Below, piece after piece: positions 51,222 to 59,769 of a stretch of DNA of 64,000 nt; position 1 is the stretch's first letter; each line of letters begins with the position of its first letter. This DNA comes from Methylibium rhizosphaerae. Lineage in GTDB: Bacteria; Pseudomonadota; Gammaproteobacteria; Burkholderiales; Burkholderiaceae_C. Position numbers and translations under genes: made by a program. The stretch lies in assembly GCF_006386545.1 (NCBI RefSeq), contig NZ_SWAR01000026.1, positions 22,518 through 86,517 on the forward strand, written 5' to 3'. Below the pieces are notes generated by a model that was not told the origin of the DNA, searched no databases, and saw only the letters and a list, made by a program, of their open reading frames with translations.

Positions 51222-52474
51222 CTGCCACCAGCCCTGTGCCACACTGGCCCATGGCACAACCGCTCCTGCAAGCCGCCGATCTGCGAGGCGCCGCGCGCCT
51301 GACCACCGATGCAGTGGCGGGCCTCGCCAGCCTGGTCGAGGCGATGCATGCGGGCATCATCAACCCTCCACGACCGCGGGGCTCCGCAGGCGCCGCACCC
51401 GCGGCTGAACGCACCCGCGGCCTCACCGGCCTGGTGTACGAGACGGTGCGCGGCGTCACACGTCTGGTGGGCGGCAGCGCCGAGGCCTTGCTCGGCTGGC
51501 TGGCGCCCGTGCTGCTCGCTTCGGACCCGCGCCAGGCGCCCCGCCCCGAGCGGGAAGCGGTGGTGGCAGCGCTCAATGGCGTGCTGGGCGACCACCTCGC
51601 CGCCACTGACAACCCGCTGGCCATCACGATGGCGTTCCGGCGTGCCGGCCTGCCCTTGCCGCTCGAACGCCCGGCGCTGCGTTCCGGCCTGGGCGGTGCA
51701 TCCCCCCGTCTGCTGGTGCTGCTCCACGGCCTGTGCATGAACGACCTGCAGTGGCAGCGCTCGGGCCACGACCATGGCGAGGCGCTGGCGCGCGAGCTGG
51801 GCTACACGCCGGTCTACCTCCACTACAACAGCGGCCTGAGCGTATCCACCAACGGCCGCATCCTGGCGCAGCTGATGGAGCGGCTGTACGACGCCTGGCC
51901 GGTCGAGGTGGAGCGTCTGGTCATGGTGGGCCACAGCATGGGCGGCCTGGTCGCACGCAGCGCCATCCACCATGGCGCATTGCTCCAGCGCGGCGGGCTG
52001 CGCTGGCCGGCCCGCGTGAACGACCTGGTCTGCCTCGGAACGCCGCACCAGGGCGCCGCCCTCGAACGGGCCGGACACGGCATCGACCTGCTGCTCGGCG
52101 CCGCGCCTTATGCAGCGCCGCTGGCGCGCCTGGGCAAGGTGCGCAGCGCGGGCATCAAGGACCTTCGGCAAGGCAACATCGTGAGCGGCCCGGCGACGCA
52201 CGACGGCCGCGATCCATGCCCGCACGTCGGCCTGCCAACCGGCACCCGCTGCTTCGCCATCGCGGCGAGCCTCGGCCCGCAGGCCGGCAACCTGAAGTCC
52301 CGGCTGCTGGGTGACGGATTGGTCTCGGTGGCCAGTGCGCTGGGCCGCCATCGCAGCCCCGGCCGCCGCCTTGCCTTTGCGCCGCAGCGGCAGGCAGTGG
52401 TTCGTGACACGGGCCACCTCGACCTCTTGTCCAGCCCCGAGGTGTACCGCCTGCTGCGGCAGTGGCTGGCCTGA
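51218..52474 (+). CDS. Alpha/beta hydrolase, lipase/PGAP1-like
   Basis: A 418-residue hydrolase. The nucleophile elbow is RLVMVGHSMGGLVARSAIHH. Oxyanion-region LVLLHGLCMNDLQWQ comes before it, and the catalytic His is probably in VRDTGHLDLLSSPEVY. The N-terminal 150 residues are helical (LVYETVRGVTRLVGGSAEAL), a cap not typical of small esterases. It overlaps the LysR stop by 4 bases. The substrate is unknown. An alternative start at 51251 (MAQPLL) is possible. Confidence 0.85.
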   Translation: MTATSPVPHWPMAQPLLQAADLRGAARLTTDAVAGLASLVEAMHAGIINPPRPRGSAGAAPAAERTRGLTGLVYETVRGVTRLVGGSAEALLGWLAPVLLASDPRQAPRPEREAVVAALNGVLGDHLAATDNPLAITMAFRRAGLPLPLERPALRSGLGGASPRLLVLLHGLCMNDLQWQRSGHDHGEALARELGYTPVYLHYNSGLSVSTNGRILAQLMERLYDAWPVEVERLVMVGHSMGGLVARSAIHHGALLQRGGLRWPARVNDLVCLGTPHQGAALERAGHGIDLLLGAAPYAAPLARLGKVRSAGIKDLRQGNIVSGPATHDGRDPCPHVGLPTGTRCFAIAASLGPQAGNLKSRLLGDGLVSVASALGRHRSPGRRLAFAPQRQAVVRDTGHLDLLSSPEVYRLLRQWLA

Positions 52475-52516
52475 CGGCCACGACCTGACACCGGGCCCCT
52501 CGATGGGCCGGCCGAT

Positions 52517-52546
52517 TTGACATGCAGGCATTTGCCTGCATATCAT
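52517..52546 (+). promoter_or_regulatory. Sigma70-type promoter with perfect 20-base palindrome in the spacer
   Basis: A perfect TTGACA (52517-52522) and TATCAT (52541-52546) are 18 bases apart. The spacer is nearly filled by ATGCAGGCA/TGCCTGCAT (52522-52541). The ArsR-type repressor encoded just downstream is the obvious candidate to bind there and block RNA polymerase. Confidence 0.75.
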
Positions 52547-52569
52547 GCCTTCACGCATTCACCGGACAG

Positions 52570-52884
52570 ATGGACGAAGACAAGGTTTTCAAGGCACTGG
52601 CCGACCCCACGCGCAGGCGGCTGCTCGACCTGCTGTACGAGCGCAACGGGCAGACGCTGGGCGAGCTGTGCGAGCACCTCGACATGGCGCGGCAATCGGC
52701 CACGCAGCACCTCGGGCTGCTCGAGGCGGCCAACCTGGTGAGCACCGTGTGGCGCGGCCGCGAGAAGCTGCACTTCATCAACCCGGTGCCGCTGCACGAG
52801 GTCTACGAGCGGTGGGTGCGCAAGTTCGAACGTCAGCGGCTCAGCCTGCTGCACGACCTGAAGAAGGAACTGGAAGGAAAGTGA
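52570..52884 (+). CDS. ArsR/SmtB-type winged-helix repressor (AHSA1-linked)
   Basis: A 104-residue regulator with KVFKALADPTRRRLLDLLYE and recognition region LDMARQSATQHLGLLEAANL. It lacks the cysteine metal sites of true ArsR. It belongs to the group usually encoded just before an AHSA1/SRPBCC gene. ATG 52570 (MDEDKVF) gives the normal N-terminus; the earlier ATG at 52522 lies inside the palindrome. It probably represses its own operon. Confidence 0.88.
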   Translation: MDEDKVFKALADPTRRRLLDLLYERNGQTLGELCEHLDMARQSATQHLGLLEAANLVSTVWRGREKLHFINPVPLHEVYERWVRKFERQRLSLLHDLKKELEGK

Positions 52885-52886
52885 CC

Positions 52887-53363
52887 ATGACCACAGAGCA
52901 GACCAGCTTCGTCTACGTGACCTACATCCGCTCGACGCCCGAGAAGGTGTTCGAGGCCCTCATCCGACCCGAGATCGCGCGGCACTATTGGGGCCACGAG
53001 AACGTGTCCGACTGGCAGCCCGGATCGACCTGGCAGCATGTGCGCGCCGACGAGCAGCGCACCGTGCAGGTGGTGGGCAAGGTGGTCGAGTCGTCGCCGC
53101 CCACGCGCCTGGTCATCAGCTGGGCCAGCCCGTCCAAGGCGGACGACCCGGCCAGCTACAGCCGGGTGAGCTTCGACATCACCGCCTACGACGAGATGGT
53201 GCGGCTTACCGTGACGCACGACGAGCTGCAGGCCGGCAGCCCGATGGCGCGCGGCATCCAGCAGGGCTGGCCGATCGTGCTGTCGAGCCTGAAGTCGCTG
53301 CTCGAAACGGGCCGGGGCATTGACGTCTTCGCCAAGCCCAAGTCGGCCTTGCAGGCAGCCTGA
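52887..53363 (+). CDS. SRPBCC/AHSA1 family protein
   Basis: A 158-residue protein with the START-like fold. It begins FVYVTYIRSTPEKVFEALIR and has HYWGHENVSDWQPGSTWQHV and a C-terminal helix GWPIVLSSLKSLLETGRG. These are AHSA1 (activator of Hsp90 homologue) features. It lies 2 bases after the ArsR-type gene, the usual arrangement for this pair. It probably binds a small hydrophobic molecule. The ligand is unknown. Confidence 0.88.
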   Translation: MTTEQTSFVYVTYIRSTPEKVFEALIRPEIARHYWGHENVSDWQPGSTWQHVRADEQRTVQVVGKVVESSPPTRLVISWASPSKADDPASYSRVSFDITAYDEMVRLTVTHDELQAGSPMARGIQQGWPIVLSSLKSLLETGRGIDVFAKPKSALQAA

Positions 53364-53373
53364 GGGAGCTGCC

Positions 53374-53790
53374 ATGACCCGCACCTACAGCGGCGGATGC
53401 GCCTGCGGCGCCGTCCGCTACAGCACCCGGCATGCACCCATCTTCCAGAACCATTGCCAGTGCCGCGACTGCCAGCGGCGCAGCGGCACCGGGCACGGCT
53501 CCTACCTCACTTTTCCGGCGCGCGCCGAGATGGCGATCACCGGCGAGACCACCCATTGGGAGATCGCGGCCGACAGCGGCAACGTGAAGTCCCACGCCTT
53601 CTGCCCGGTGTGCGGCACGCCGGTGTTGCTGAGCTTTGCCGCGTCGCCCGATCTGATCGCGGTGCATGCGGGCAGCCTGGACGACCCTGGCCTATTCGCG
53701 CCGCAGGCCCTCACCTACAGCATCCGCGGGCCGAAGTGGGACGCGATGGATCCCTCGGTGCCGGCCTTCGAGCGGATGCCGAACGCCTGA
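53374..53790 (+). CDS. GFA family protein (glutathione-dependent formaldehyde-activating enzyme fold)
   Basis: A 138-residue zinc protein. Cysteine motifs are GGCACGAVRYSTRH, NHCQCRDCQRRSGTG and HAFCPVCGTPVLL, the standard GFA metal sites. It follows the AHSA1 gene by 10 bases and is the third gene of the mini-operon. Most GFA proteins are of unknown function; the founding member is linked to S-hydroxymethylglutathione. No formaldehyde gene is seen nearby. Confidence 0.88.
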   Translation: MTRTYSGGCACGAVRYSTRHAPIFQNHCQCRDCQRRSGTGHGSYLTFPARAEMAITGETTHWEIAADSGNVKSHAFCPVCGTPVLLSFAASPDLIAVHAGSLDDPGLFAPQALTYSIRGPKWDAMDPSVPAFERMPNA

Positions 53791-54100
53791 CGGCTCTTCG
53801 GCTCCCGCTGCAGCGGCGACCGCGGCGACGGCTTCGCTGAAGCCCGCGCGAGCTTCGTGAGTTTCGCGTCAGGCTTTCGTCACCGCTCGAGCATGTCACG
53901 CAGCGGCTTCCTCTGTAGATTTGCCGCTGTTCGTCATGCAGCACCCGCTTTCGCATCGACGCCCATGGCGCCGCTGCACCCGGGTCCCAATCACAGCCAT
54001 GCCTTGCTCGACCATCATCCGCACACGCCGGCGCCCTGCCGATTCGTCGATCGGCAGGCGCCGATCGCGCGCCCCACGGCCGGTCAATGAAACGCGCGTC
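53791..54100. other. Gap of about 310 bases without a clear gene
   Basis: No protein or RNA gene can be supported. Open frames exist on both strands but have Arg/Pro-rich, shadow-like translations. The region may hold the promoter for the small genes that follow. Confidence 0.5.
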
Positions 54101-54322
54101 ATGGAGCACAGCACCGCCGAGTTGCGCGAGGTGGTCCAGCGCCTGGCGAAACACGACCTGGCCGTCTCGCTCGAGCTGAAGGCCGCGGTGGGCATGCTCT
54201 ATCAGGTGGCACGCCTGTCGGAGCTGGCCACGGAACACGGCAACAGCGCGGCGGCGGTGTCCCACCTCGGGGCCCTCACCGTGCATCTCGAATCGGTGTG
54301 TACGCGATGGTGCGCTGGCTAG
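54101..54322 (+). CDS. Small hypothetical protein (73 residues)
   Basis: The stretch STAELREVVQRLAKHDLAVS, then LELKAAVGMLYQVARLSELA, reads like an amphipathic helical protein, and codon positions look natural. The frame is open from 53921, but the first 60 residues are Arg/Pro-rich and unlikely. ATG 54101 is therefore chosen, without a clear ribosome site. It overlaps the next tiny gene by 16 bases. Function is unknown. Confidence 0.45.
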   Translation: MEHSTAELREVVQRLAKHDLAVSLELKAAVGMLYQVARLSELATEHGNSAAAVSHLGALTVHLESVCTRWCAG

Positions 54323-54477
54323 CCTGGGGGCTGCTCGCCTCGGGGGCGCTCTCCCTCCTGGCGGCCGTGGCCACCTCCGAGACATACAGGGGCTGGCGGC
54401 ACCGGCGCCGCATCGCGGAGCTGCTCGACCGGCATGCGAGCACGGTCAACTTCGACGAAGGCGCCAGCCGCTTGTAG
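54307..54477 (+). CDS. Tiny single-span membrane protein (56 residues)
   Basis: Start MVRWLAWGLLASGALSLLAA gives one transmembrane helix, followed by a basic segment (YRGWRHRRRIAELLDRH) and an acidic tail, ending at TAG 54475-54477. The positive-after-helix layout suggests a cytoplasmic C-terminus. It overlaps the upstream small gene by 16 bases, which suggests a pair. Function is unknown and the call rests on composition only. Confidence 0.45.
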   Translation: MVRWLAWGLLASGALSLLAAVATSETYRGWRHRRRIAELLDRHASTVNFDEGASRL

Positions 54478-54495
54478 CTGCGCCGCCGCCATGGG

Positions 54496-55026
54496 TCAGC
54501 CGGCCGCGTGGTTGTCCTTCACCCTCACATAGTGTTCCGCCGAGTACCGCAGGTAGGCGATCTCGTCGGCCGTGAGTTCGCGCACCGCGACCGCCGGCCG
54601 GCCCATGTAGAGCCAGCCGCTCTTCAGGTGCTTGCCCGGCGTGACCAGGCTGCCCGCGCCGACCATGACGCGGGCGTCGATCACCACGTCGTCCATCACG
54701 ATGGTGCCCATGCCGATCAGGCATTCGTCGCCGATGGTGCAGCCGTGCAGGATGGCCGAATGCCCGATGGTCACGTGGCTGCCGATGAGGAGCGGGCTGC
54801 CTTCGGGCTTGCCCAGATGCTTGTGGGACACGTGTCCCATCGCGAAGTCCTGGATGTTGGTGCACTCGCCGATCACGATGCGATTCACGTCGCCGCGAAG
54901 GACGGTGTTGCACCACACCGAGCTGTCGGCGCCGATGTGGACGTCGCCGATGACCTGGGCCGAGGGGTGGACGAAAACGCTGGGATCGATTTCGGGGCGT
55001 GCAGACAGGTAGGGCGACAGCGGCAT
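54496..55026 (-). CDS. Gamma-carbonic anhydrase-like protein (YrdA/PaaY family)
   Basis: A 176-residue left-handed beta-helix protein with hexapeptide repeats (AQVIGDVHIGADSSVWCNTV, then IGECTNIQDFAMGHVSHKHL). Zinc histidines are likely in GHVSHKH and HVTIGHSAILHG. The C-terminal helix LTADEIAYLRYSAEHYVRVK is standard. Members may be carbonic anhydrases or thioesterase-like proteins. ATG 55026 is chosen; the upstream extension overlaps the LysR end region. It stands alone. Confidence 0.9.
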   Translation of the reverse strand: MPLSPYLSARPEIDPSVFVHPSAQVIGDVHIGADSSVWCNTVLRGDVNRIVIGECTNIQDFAMGHVSHKHLGKPEGSPLLIGSHVTIGHSAILHGCTIGDECLIGMGTIVMDDVVIDARVMVGAGSLVTPGKHLKSGWLYMGRPAVAVRELTADEIAYLRYSAEHYVRVKDNHAAG

Positions 55027-55057
55027 GGTGTTCGAGTGAAGGATGGCGCGCCGCACT

Positions 55058-55948
55058 TTACCGGCTACCCTTGGCCGCCTCTCGGTGCAGCCAGGCGAGG
55101 AAAGCCTCCACGGGCGGCCGCCTCGCATGCCGCGCCGGATACACCGCGAAGTGGGCCTTCAGGCGGATGGCGCGATCGAGGCCGAACACCGGCTTGAGCT
55201 TGCCCTCGGCCAGGTGCCGGCCCGCGATGGTGGCGCTTTCGAGGGCCACGCCCAGGCCCTGCGTCGCCGCGTCCAGCGACATCTGCGCCCGGTCGAAACG
55301 CACCGCGAAGCGCTCGGGAGCCCGCCTGTCCGAAAAGGCGGCAAACCAGTCGGGCCACTGCACCACGCTCACGTTGCTCTGGATGAGCGGCACCTCGAGC
55401 AGGCGTTCGGGGCGCCGCAGCCGGTGCTCGCGGATGAAGGCCGGGCTCGCCAGCGGCACGATGCGCTCCTCGAACAGCGGCTCGACCACGAGGTCCGGCC
55501 ATTGCGGCACGCCATAGCGGATGTCGATGTCGGCCTGGCCGAGCGCGAAGTCGCTGTGCGTGTGCGCCGCCGACAGGTTCAGCGCGATGTCGGGGTGGGC
55601 CTCGGCGAACGCGCGCAGGCGCGGCATCAGCCACAGGCTCGCGATGCTGGGCGCCGAATGCACGTACAGGCTGTTGCTCATGCCCTGGCGCAGGTCTTCA
55701 GTGGCGGCCGTGATGGCCGCGAGCGCACCGCCCACGCGGGACAGGTACTGCTCGCCGGCCGCGCTGAGCCTCACGCCGTGAGCGCTGCGCTCGAGCAGCC
55801 GCATGCCGAGCTGCGACTCCAGCCGGGCCACCTGGTGGCTGATGGCCGAGGCGGTGAGGTGCAGCTCGGCTGCGGCCAGCGCAAAGCTGCGGCGGCGTGC
55901 CACCGCTTCGAAGGCCAGCAGGTTGGCAATGGGCGGGACGGAAGCCAT
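55058..55948 (-). CDS. LysR family regulator (GcvA-like)
   Basis: A 296-residue LysR protein. The HTH region is LLAFEAVARRRSFALAAAEL with HLTASAISHQVARLESQLGM and RLLERSAHGVRLS, close to the GcvA-type group. The sensor domain contains DFALGQADIDIRYGVPQWPD. It diverges from the dehydrogenase-TRAP-transketolase cluster across a strong dyad and probably controls it. Confidence 0.91.
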   Translation of the reverse strand: MASVPPIANLLAFEAVARRRSFALAAAELHLTASAISHQVARLESQLGMRLLERSAHGVRLSAAGEQYLSRVGGALAAITAATEDLRQGMSNSLYVHSAPSIASLWLMPRLRAFAEAHPDIALNLSAAHTHSDFALGQADIDIRYGVPQWPDLVVEPLFEERIVPLASPAFIREHRLRRPERLLEVPLIQSNVSVVQWPDWFAAFSDRRAPERFAVRFDRAQMSLDAATQGLGVALESATIAGRHLAEGKLKPVFGLDRAIRLKAHFAVYPARHARRPPVEAFLAWLHREAAKGSR

Positions 55949-55966
55949 GGGGACAACCCTCGCGTC

Positions 55967-55985
55967 AGATGACGGATCGTCATCT
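55967..55985. promoter_or_regulatory. Perfect 19-base dyad, candidate LysR site
   Basis: AGATGACG (55967-55974) and CGTCATCT (55978-55985) flank GAT. Inside is a T-N11-A core (T at 55970, A at 55982), the standard LysR-type motif. It lies 18 bases upstream of the LysR start and 113 bases upstream of the dehydrogenase start. Confidence 0.7.
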
Positions 55986-56098
55986 TAGGTTGAGAAGACT
56001 TCGCTTGTCGTCATGGCGGGCGGCGCCGAAGATCTGCTCGCACCCCACGAAACCCACGAACCCAACGCCGCAAAGCGTTCACCAGGAGAGCCCGCCAC

Positions 56099-56848
56099 AT
56101 GCTGCTCAAGGACAAGGTCGCCGTGATCACCGGCGCCGCCGGCCCCAACGGCCTCGGATTCGCAACCGCCCGCCTGATGGCGGCCCACGGAGCGCGCGTG
56201 GCGGTGCTCGACCTGCCGCGGGCCGAGCCGGCGCAGGCCGCCGCCCAGCTCGGTGCCGGCCACCTGGGGATCGAGGCCGACGTGACCGACAAGGCCTCCT
56301 GCGAGGCCGCCGTCGCCGCGGTGCTGAAAGCCTTCGGCCGCCTCGACGTGCTGGTCAACAACGCCGGCATCACCCAGCCGCGCAAGACCGTCGAGATCAC
56401 CGCGCAGGACTACGACGCGGTGCTCGACGTCAGCCTGCGCGGCACGCTGCTCATGTCGCAGGCCGTCATCCCGGTGATGCAGGCGCAGCGCGGCGGCTCC
56501 ATCGTCTGCATCTCCTCGGTGTCGGCGCAAAGAGGCGGCGGCATCCTGGGCGGTCCGCACTATTCGGCCGCCAAGGCCGGCGTGCTGGGCCTGGCCCGTG
56601 CCATGGCGCGCGAGCTGGGGGCCGATGCCATCCGCGTCAATGCCGTCACGCCGGGTCTGATCGCCACCGACATCAGCAAAGGCAAGCTCACCGAGGAGCG
56701 CAAGGCCGAGATCGCCCAGACCATTCCGCTGGCGCGCCTGGGCGAAGCCGGCGACGTGGCCGGCGCCTGCCTGTTCCTGGCCAGCGACCTGTCGGCCTAC
56801 TGCACCGGCATCACGCTCGACGTGAACGGCGGCATGTTGATCCACTGA
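56099..56848 (+). CDS. Short-chain dehydrogenase/reductase
   Basis: A 249-residue NAD(P)-dependent oxidoreductase. It has the cofactor loop VAVITGAAGPNGLGFATARL, VLVNNAGITQPRKTVEITAQ, and the catalytic set Ser in SISSVS-like CISSVSAQRGGG and Tyr-Lys in GPHYSAAKAGVLGLARAM. The C-terminal ITLDVNGGMLIH is typical. It heads the TRAP/transketolase cluster. It may oxidise an imported polyol or sugar acid. Confidence 0.91.
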   Translation: MLLKDKVAVITGAAGPNGLGFATARLMAAHGARVAVLDLPRAEPAQAAAQLGAGHLGIEADVTDKASCEAAVAAVLKAFGRLDVLVNNAGITQPRKTVEITAQDYDAVLDVSLRGTLLMSQAVIPVMQAQRGGSIVCISSVSAQRGGGILGGPHYSAAKAGVLGLARAMARELGADAIRVNAVTPGLIATDISKGKLTEERKAEIAQTIPLARLGEAGDVAGACLFLASDLSAYCTGITLDVNGGMLIH

Positions 56849-56895
56849 CCGCTGCCGCCGGAGCACCGCACCCACACACCAAGAGGAGACGAGAC

Positions 56896-57894
56896 ATGCA
56901 ACGCAAGACCTTCACCCATGCCGTGCTGGCCCTCGCCGCCGGCGCCCTCTTACCGCTGGCCGTGCAGGCGCAGGCGGTGAAGCTCACGCTCGGCCACGGC
57001 GCGGCGCCCGGCAACCCGCGCCATGAGGCGGCCTTGAAGTTCGCCGAGGTGGCCAAGGCCAGGAGCGGCGGCCGCATCCAGGTGCAGGTGGCGCCGTCCG
57101 CCCAGCTGGGCGACGACGCCGCCATGCTCACCGCCTTGCGCACCGGCGCACTCGACCTGTCGGCCAATTCGCAGGGCGCGGTGTCGGCCGCCGTGCCCGA
57201 ATACGCCGCCTACGGCATGCCCTTCCTGTTCGCGAACTCGGCCCAGGCCTTCCGGCTGCTCGACGGCCCGCTCGGCAAGGAGCTCGCCGACAAGTCGGCC
57301 GACAAGGGCCTCGTGGTGCTGGGCTACTGGGACAACGGCATCCGCCACATGACCAACAGCAAGCGCCCGATCACCAAGGTGGAGGACATGAAGGGCCTGA
57401 AGATGCGCACCCCGCCCGACGCGGTGCTGGTGGACATCATGCAGGCGCTGGGCGCCGAGGCGCAGCAGATCAAGTTCGCCGAGCTGTACGTGGCGCTCCA
57501 GCAGGGGGTGGTCGACGGGCAGGAGAACCCGCTGATGAACATCCACGCCAGCAAGCTGTACGAGGTGCAGAAGCACCTGGCGCTCACCAGCCACATGTTC
57601 CAGATGACGCCCTTCCTGATGAGCAAGCGCAGCTGGGACCGCCTGTCCGACGCCGACCGCAAGGCGGTCACGGAAGCGGCCGCGGAAGCCACCACGCTGC
57701 AGCGCAGGCTGTCGCAGGAGTCGGACGACAAGACGCTCGCCGACCTCAAGGCCAAGGGGGTGCAGGTCACGACGGTGGACAAGGCCGCCTTCGAGAAGGC
57801 CACCGCCCCGGTGACCGAGAAGTGGCTGGCCCTGCCGATCGGCCCGTACGTGAAGAAGGTCGTGGCCGCAGCCCGCGCCGGCGCCGCCAGGTAG
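56896..57894 (+). CDS. TRAP transporter substrate-binding protein (DctP family)
   Basis: A 332-residue periplasmic protein with signal peptide AVLALAAGALLPLAVQAQ. DctP features include KLTLGHGAAPGNPRHEAALK, PSAQLGDDAAMLTALRTGAL and the conserved AELYVALQQGVVDGQENPLM containing the family's ligand-binding region. It follows the dehydrogenase gene and precedes the two TRAP membrane genes. The ligand is likely a polyol, sugar acid or other organic acid. Confidence 0.92.
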   Translation: MQRKTFTHAVLALAAGALLPLAVQAQAVKLTLGHGAAPGNPRHEAALKFAEVAKARSGGRIQVQVAPSAQLGDDAAMLTALRTGALDLSANSQGAVSAAVPEYAAYGMPFLFANSAQAFRLLDGPLGKELADKSADKGLVVLGYWDNGIRHMTNSKRPITKVEDMKGLKMRTPPDAVLVDIMQALGAEAQQIKFAELYVALQQGVVDGQENPLMNIHASKLYEVQKHLALTSHMFQMTPFLMSKRSWDRLSDADRKAVTEAAAEATTLQRRLSQESDDKTLADLKAKGVQVTTVDKAAFEKATAPVTEKWLALPIGPYVKKVVAAARAGAAR

Positions 57895-57930
57895 GAGCGC
57901 CTGCCTCGCCCCTGCCCTGTGGAGACTGCC

Positions 57931-58446
57931 ATGAATGTTGTCGAACGCTGCGTCATCGGCCTGTGCCGCATGGTGCTGTGGCTGAGCACGGCGGTGATCT
58001 TCGTGATCCTGGCGGCCAACACCGTGCTGCGCTATGCCACCGGCACCAGCCTGCAGTGGGCCAACGAGGTGCCCGAGCTGCTGTTCCCCTGGCTGGTGAT
58101 GGCCGGCGTGGTGCTCGCCGCCGCGCACGGCGCCCACATCACCACCACCTTCCTGATGGACGCGCTGCCCGCGGCATTGCGTCGAGCCGCAGCGGTGCTG
58201 GGCTGGCTGGTGGTGGCGGGCCTGTACGCCACCCTGTCATGGGCCACCTTCCGCATGCTGGACATCGTGCACGACGAGAAGTCGCCCATCCTGCAGGTGC
58301 CCGGCTCCATCACCTACGGCTGCGTGATGGCCGGCATGGCGCTGCTCGCGGTGCTGGCGCTGCAGTCGGCCTGGACCGCCTGGCACGCGCGGCCTGCGGT
58401 CGAGACACACCCGGGCGAGCCGCACGTACCTGTCGCCCACTGGTGA
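57931..58446 (+). CDS. TRAP transporter small permease (DctQ family)
   Basis: A 171-residue membrane protein with four hydrophobic segments. They include VLWLSTAVIFVILAANTVLR and ELLFPWLVMAGVVLAAAHGA with the DctQ-type loop WANEVPE between. Such subunits hold the large permease and dock the binding protein. ATG 57931 has GGAG nine bases upstream; a GTG at 57919 is possible. Confidence 0.9.
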   Translation: MNVVERCVIGLCRMVLWLSTAVIFVILAANTVLRYATGTSLQWANEVPELLFPWLVMAGVVLAAAHGAHITTTFLMDALPAALRRAAAVLGWLVVAGLYATLSWATFRMLDIVHDEKSPILQVPGSITYGCVMAGMALLAVLALQSAWTAWHARPAVETHPGEPHVPVAHW

Positions 58447-58474
58447 TGCAACGCCACGCCCCCAGGAGATCGCC

Positions 58475-59734
58475 ATGAGCCTCGTCATCCTGTTCGTGTT
58501 CCTCGGCGCGGCGGTCATCGCCATGCCGATCGCCCATGCCCTGCTGGCGGCCGCCCTGGCCGCCGCCGCCAGCACCGACCGGGTGCCGCTGGACCTGCTG
58601 GTGCAGCAGATGGTGGCCCAGGTGCAGAGCTTCCCGCTCATCGCCATTCCGTTCTTCATGCTCACCGGCACGCTGATGATGGGCGGCCGGCTCGGCGAGG
58701 CGCTGGTGGGTGTGCTGTCGACGCTGATCGGCCGCTTCCACGGCGGGCCGGCCCAGGTGGGCGTGCTGTCGTCCACCCTGTTCGGCGGCGTGTCGGGTTC
58801 CGCGGTGGCGGACGCCTCGGCCATCGGCTCGCTGCTCATCCCCTGGCACAAGCGCCTGGGCTACCCGGCGGCGTTTTCCGCCGCCACGCTGGCCGCCGCG
58901 GCCACCATCGACATCCTCATCCCGCCGTCGATTCCGATGATCCTGTTCGCGCTCACGTCCAACGCCTCCATCGCGTCGTTGTTCGTGGCCGGCGTGCTGC
59001 CGGGCTTCCTGATGTGCGGCGGCTTCATGGCCATGTGCTGGTGGGTCGGCCGGCGCCGCAACTTCCCGCGCGACACGGCGGCGTTCGACGGCTCGGCCTT
59101 CCGCCGGCACCTGCTGTATGCGTCGCCCGCGGTGCTGCTGCCGGTGCTCATCATCGTGTTCCTGCGGTTCGGCATCGCCACGCCGACCGAGGTGGCGGTG
59201 CTCTCCACGCTCTATGCCGGACTGGTGTCGGCGCTGGTGTACCGAGACCTGTCGTGGAAGCGGCTGAACGATGCAATCCAGCATGCTGGCCTCGCCACCG
59301 GCGTGGTGCTGCTGGTCATCATGGCCTCGGCCGCCATCGGCTGGCTGCTCACCTACGACCAGATGCCGCAGGGCATCGCCCGATGGGTGCAGGACAACGT
59401 GCATGCCGCCTGGCTGGTGATCCTGCTGATGAACCTGCTGATGCTGTTCCTCGGCATGTTCATCGACCTGCCTGCCGCCGTGCTGCTGCTCACGCCGGTG
59501 TTCGTGCCGCTGGCCCAGAGCATCGGCATGGACATGACCCAGCTCGGGATCATGATGGTGGTGAACCTCGCCATCGGCCTGTACACGCCGCCGGTGGGCA
59601 CCACGCTGTTCATCACCAGCGCGCTCGCCCGGGTCAAGGTCGGGCAGACGGTGCGTGAGCTCGGCCCCTTCTATCTCGTCGCGTTCGGCGTGCTGGCACT
59701 CGTGTCCTACGTGCCCGCCAGCATCCTGCGCTGA
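58475..59734 (+). CDS. TRAP transporter large permease (DctM family)
   Basis: A 419-residue membrane protein with about twelve hydrophobic segments. DctM features are LIAIPFFMLTGTLMMGGRLG, STLFGGVSGSAVADASAIGS and DILIPPSIPMILFALTSNAS. It forms the sodium-driven substrate channel. With the DctP and DctQ genes directly before it the set is complete. Confidence 0.93.
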   Translation: MSLVILFVFLGAAVIAMPIAHALLAAALAAAASTDRVPLDLLVQQMVAQVQSFPLIAIPFFMLTGTLMMGGRLGEALVGVLSTLIGRFHGGPAQVGVLSSTLFGGVSGSAVADASAIGSLLIPWHKRLGYPAAFSAATLAAAATIDILIPPSIPMILFALTSNASIASLFVAGVLPGFLMCGGFMAMCWWVGRRRNFPRDTAAFDGSAFRRHLLYASPAVLLPVLIIVFLRFGIATPTEVAVLSTLYAGLVSALVYRDLSWKRLNDAIQHAGLATGVVLLVIMASAAIGWLLTYDQMPQGIARWVQDNVHAAWLVILLMNLLMLFLGMFIDLPAAVLLLTPVFVPLAQSIGMDMTQLGIMMVVNLAIGLYTPPVGTTLFITSALARVKVGQTVRELGPFYLVAFGVLALVSYVPASILR

Positions 59735-59769
59735 CGCCTCGCGAACCCCTTCGTTGCAGGAGAACCTTC

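Noticed and set aside
52570..52884. Second arsenic operon because of an ArsR-type regulator
   Set aside because: No metal-binding cysteines and no ars genes; it is the AHSA1-linked regulator type.
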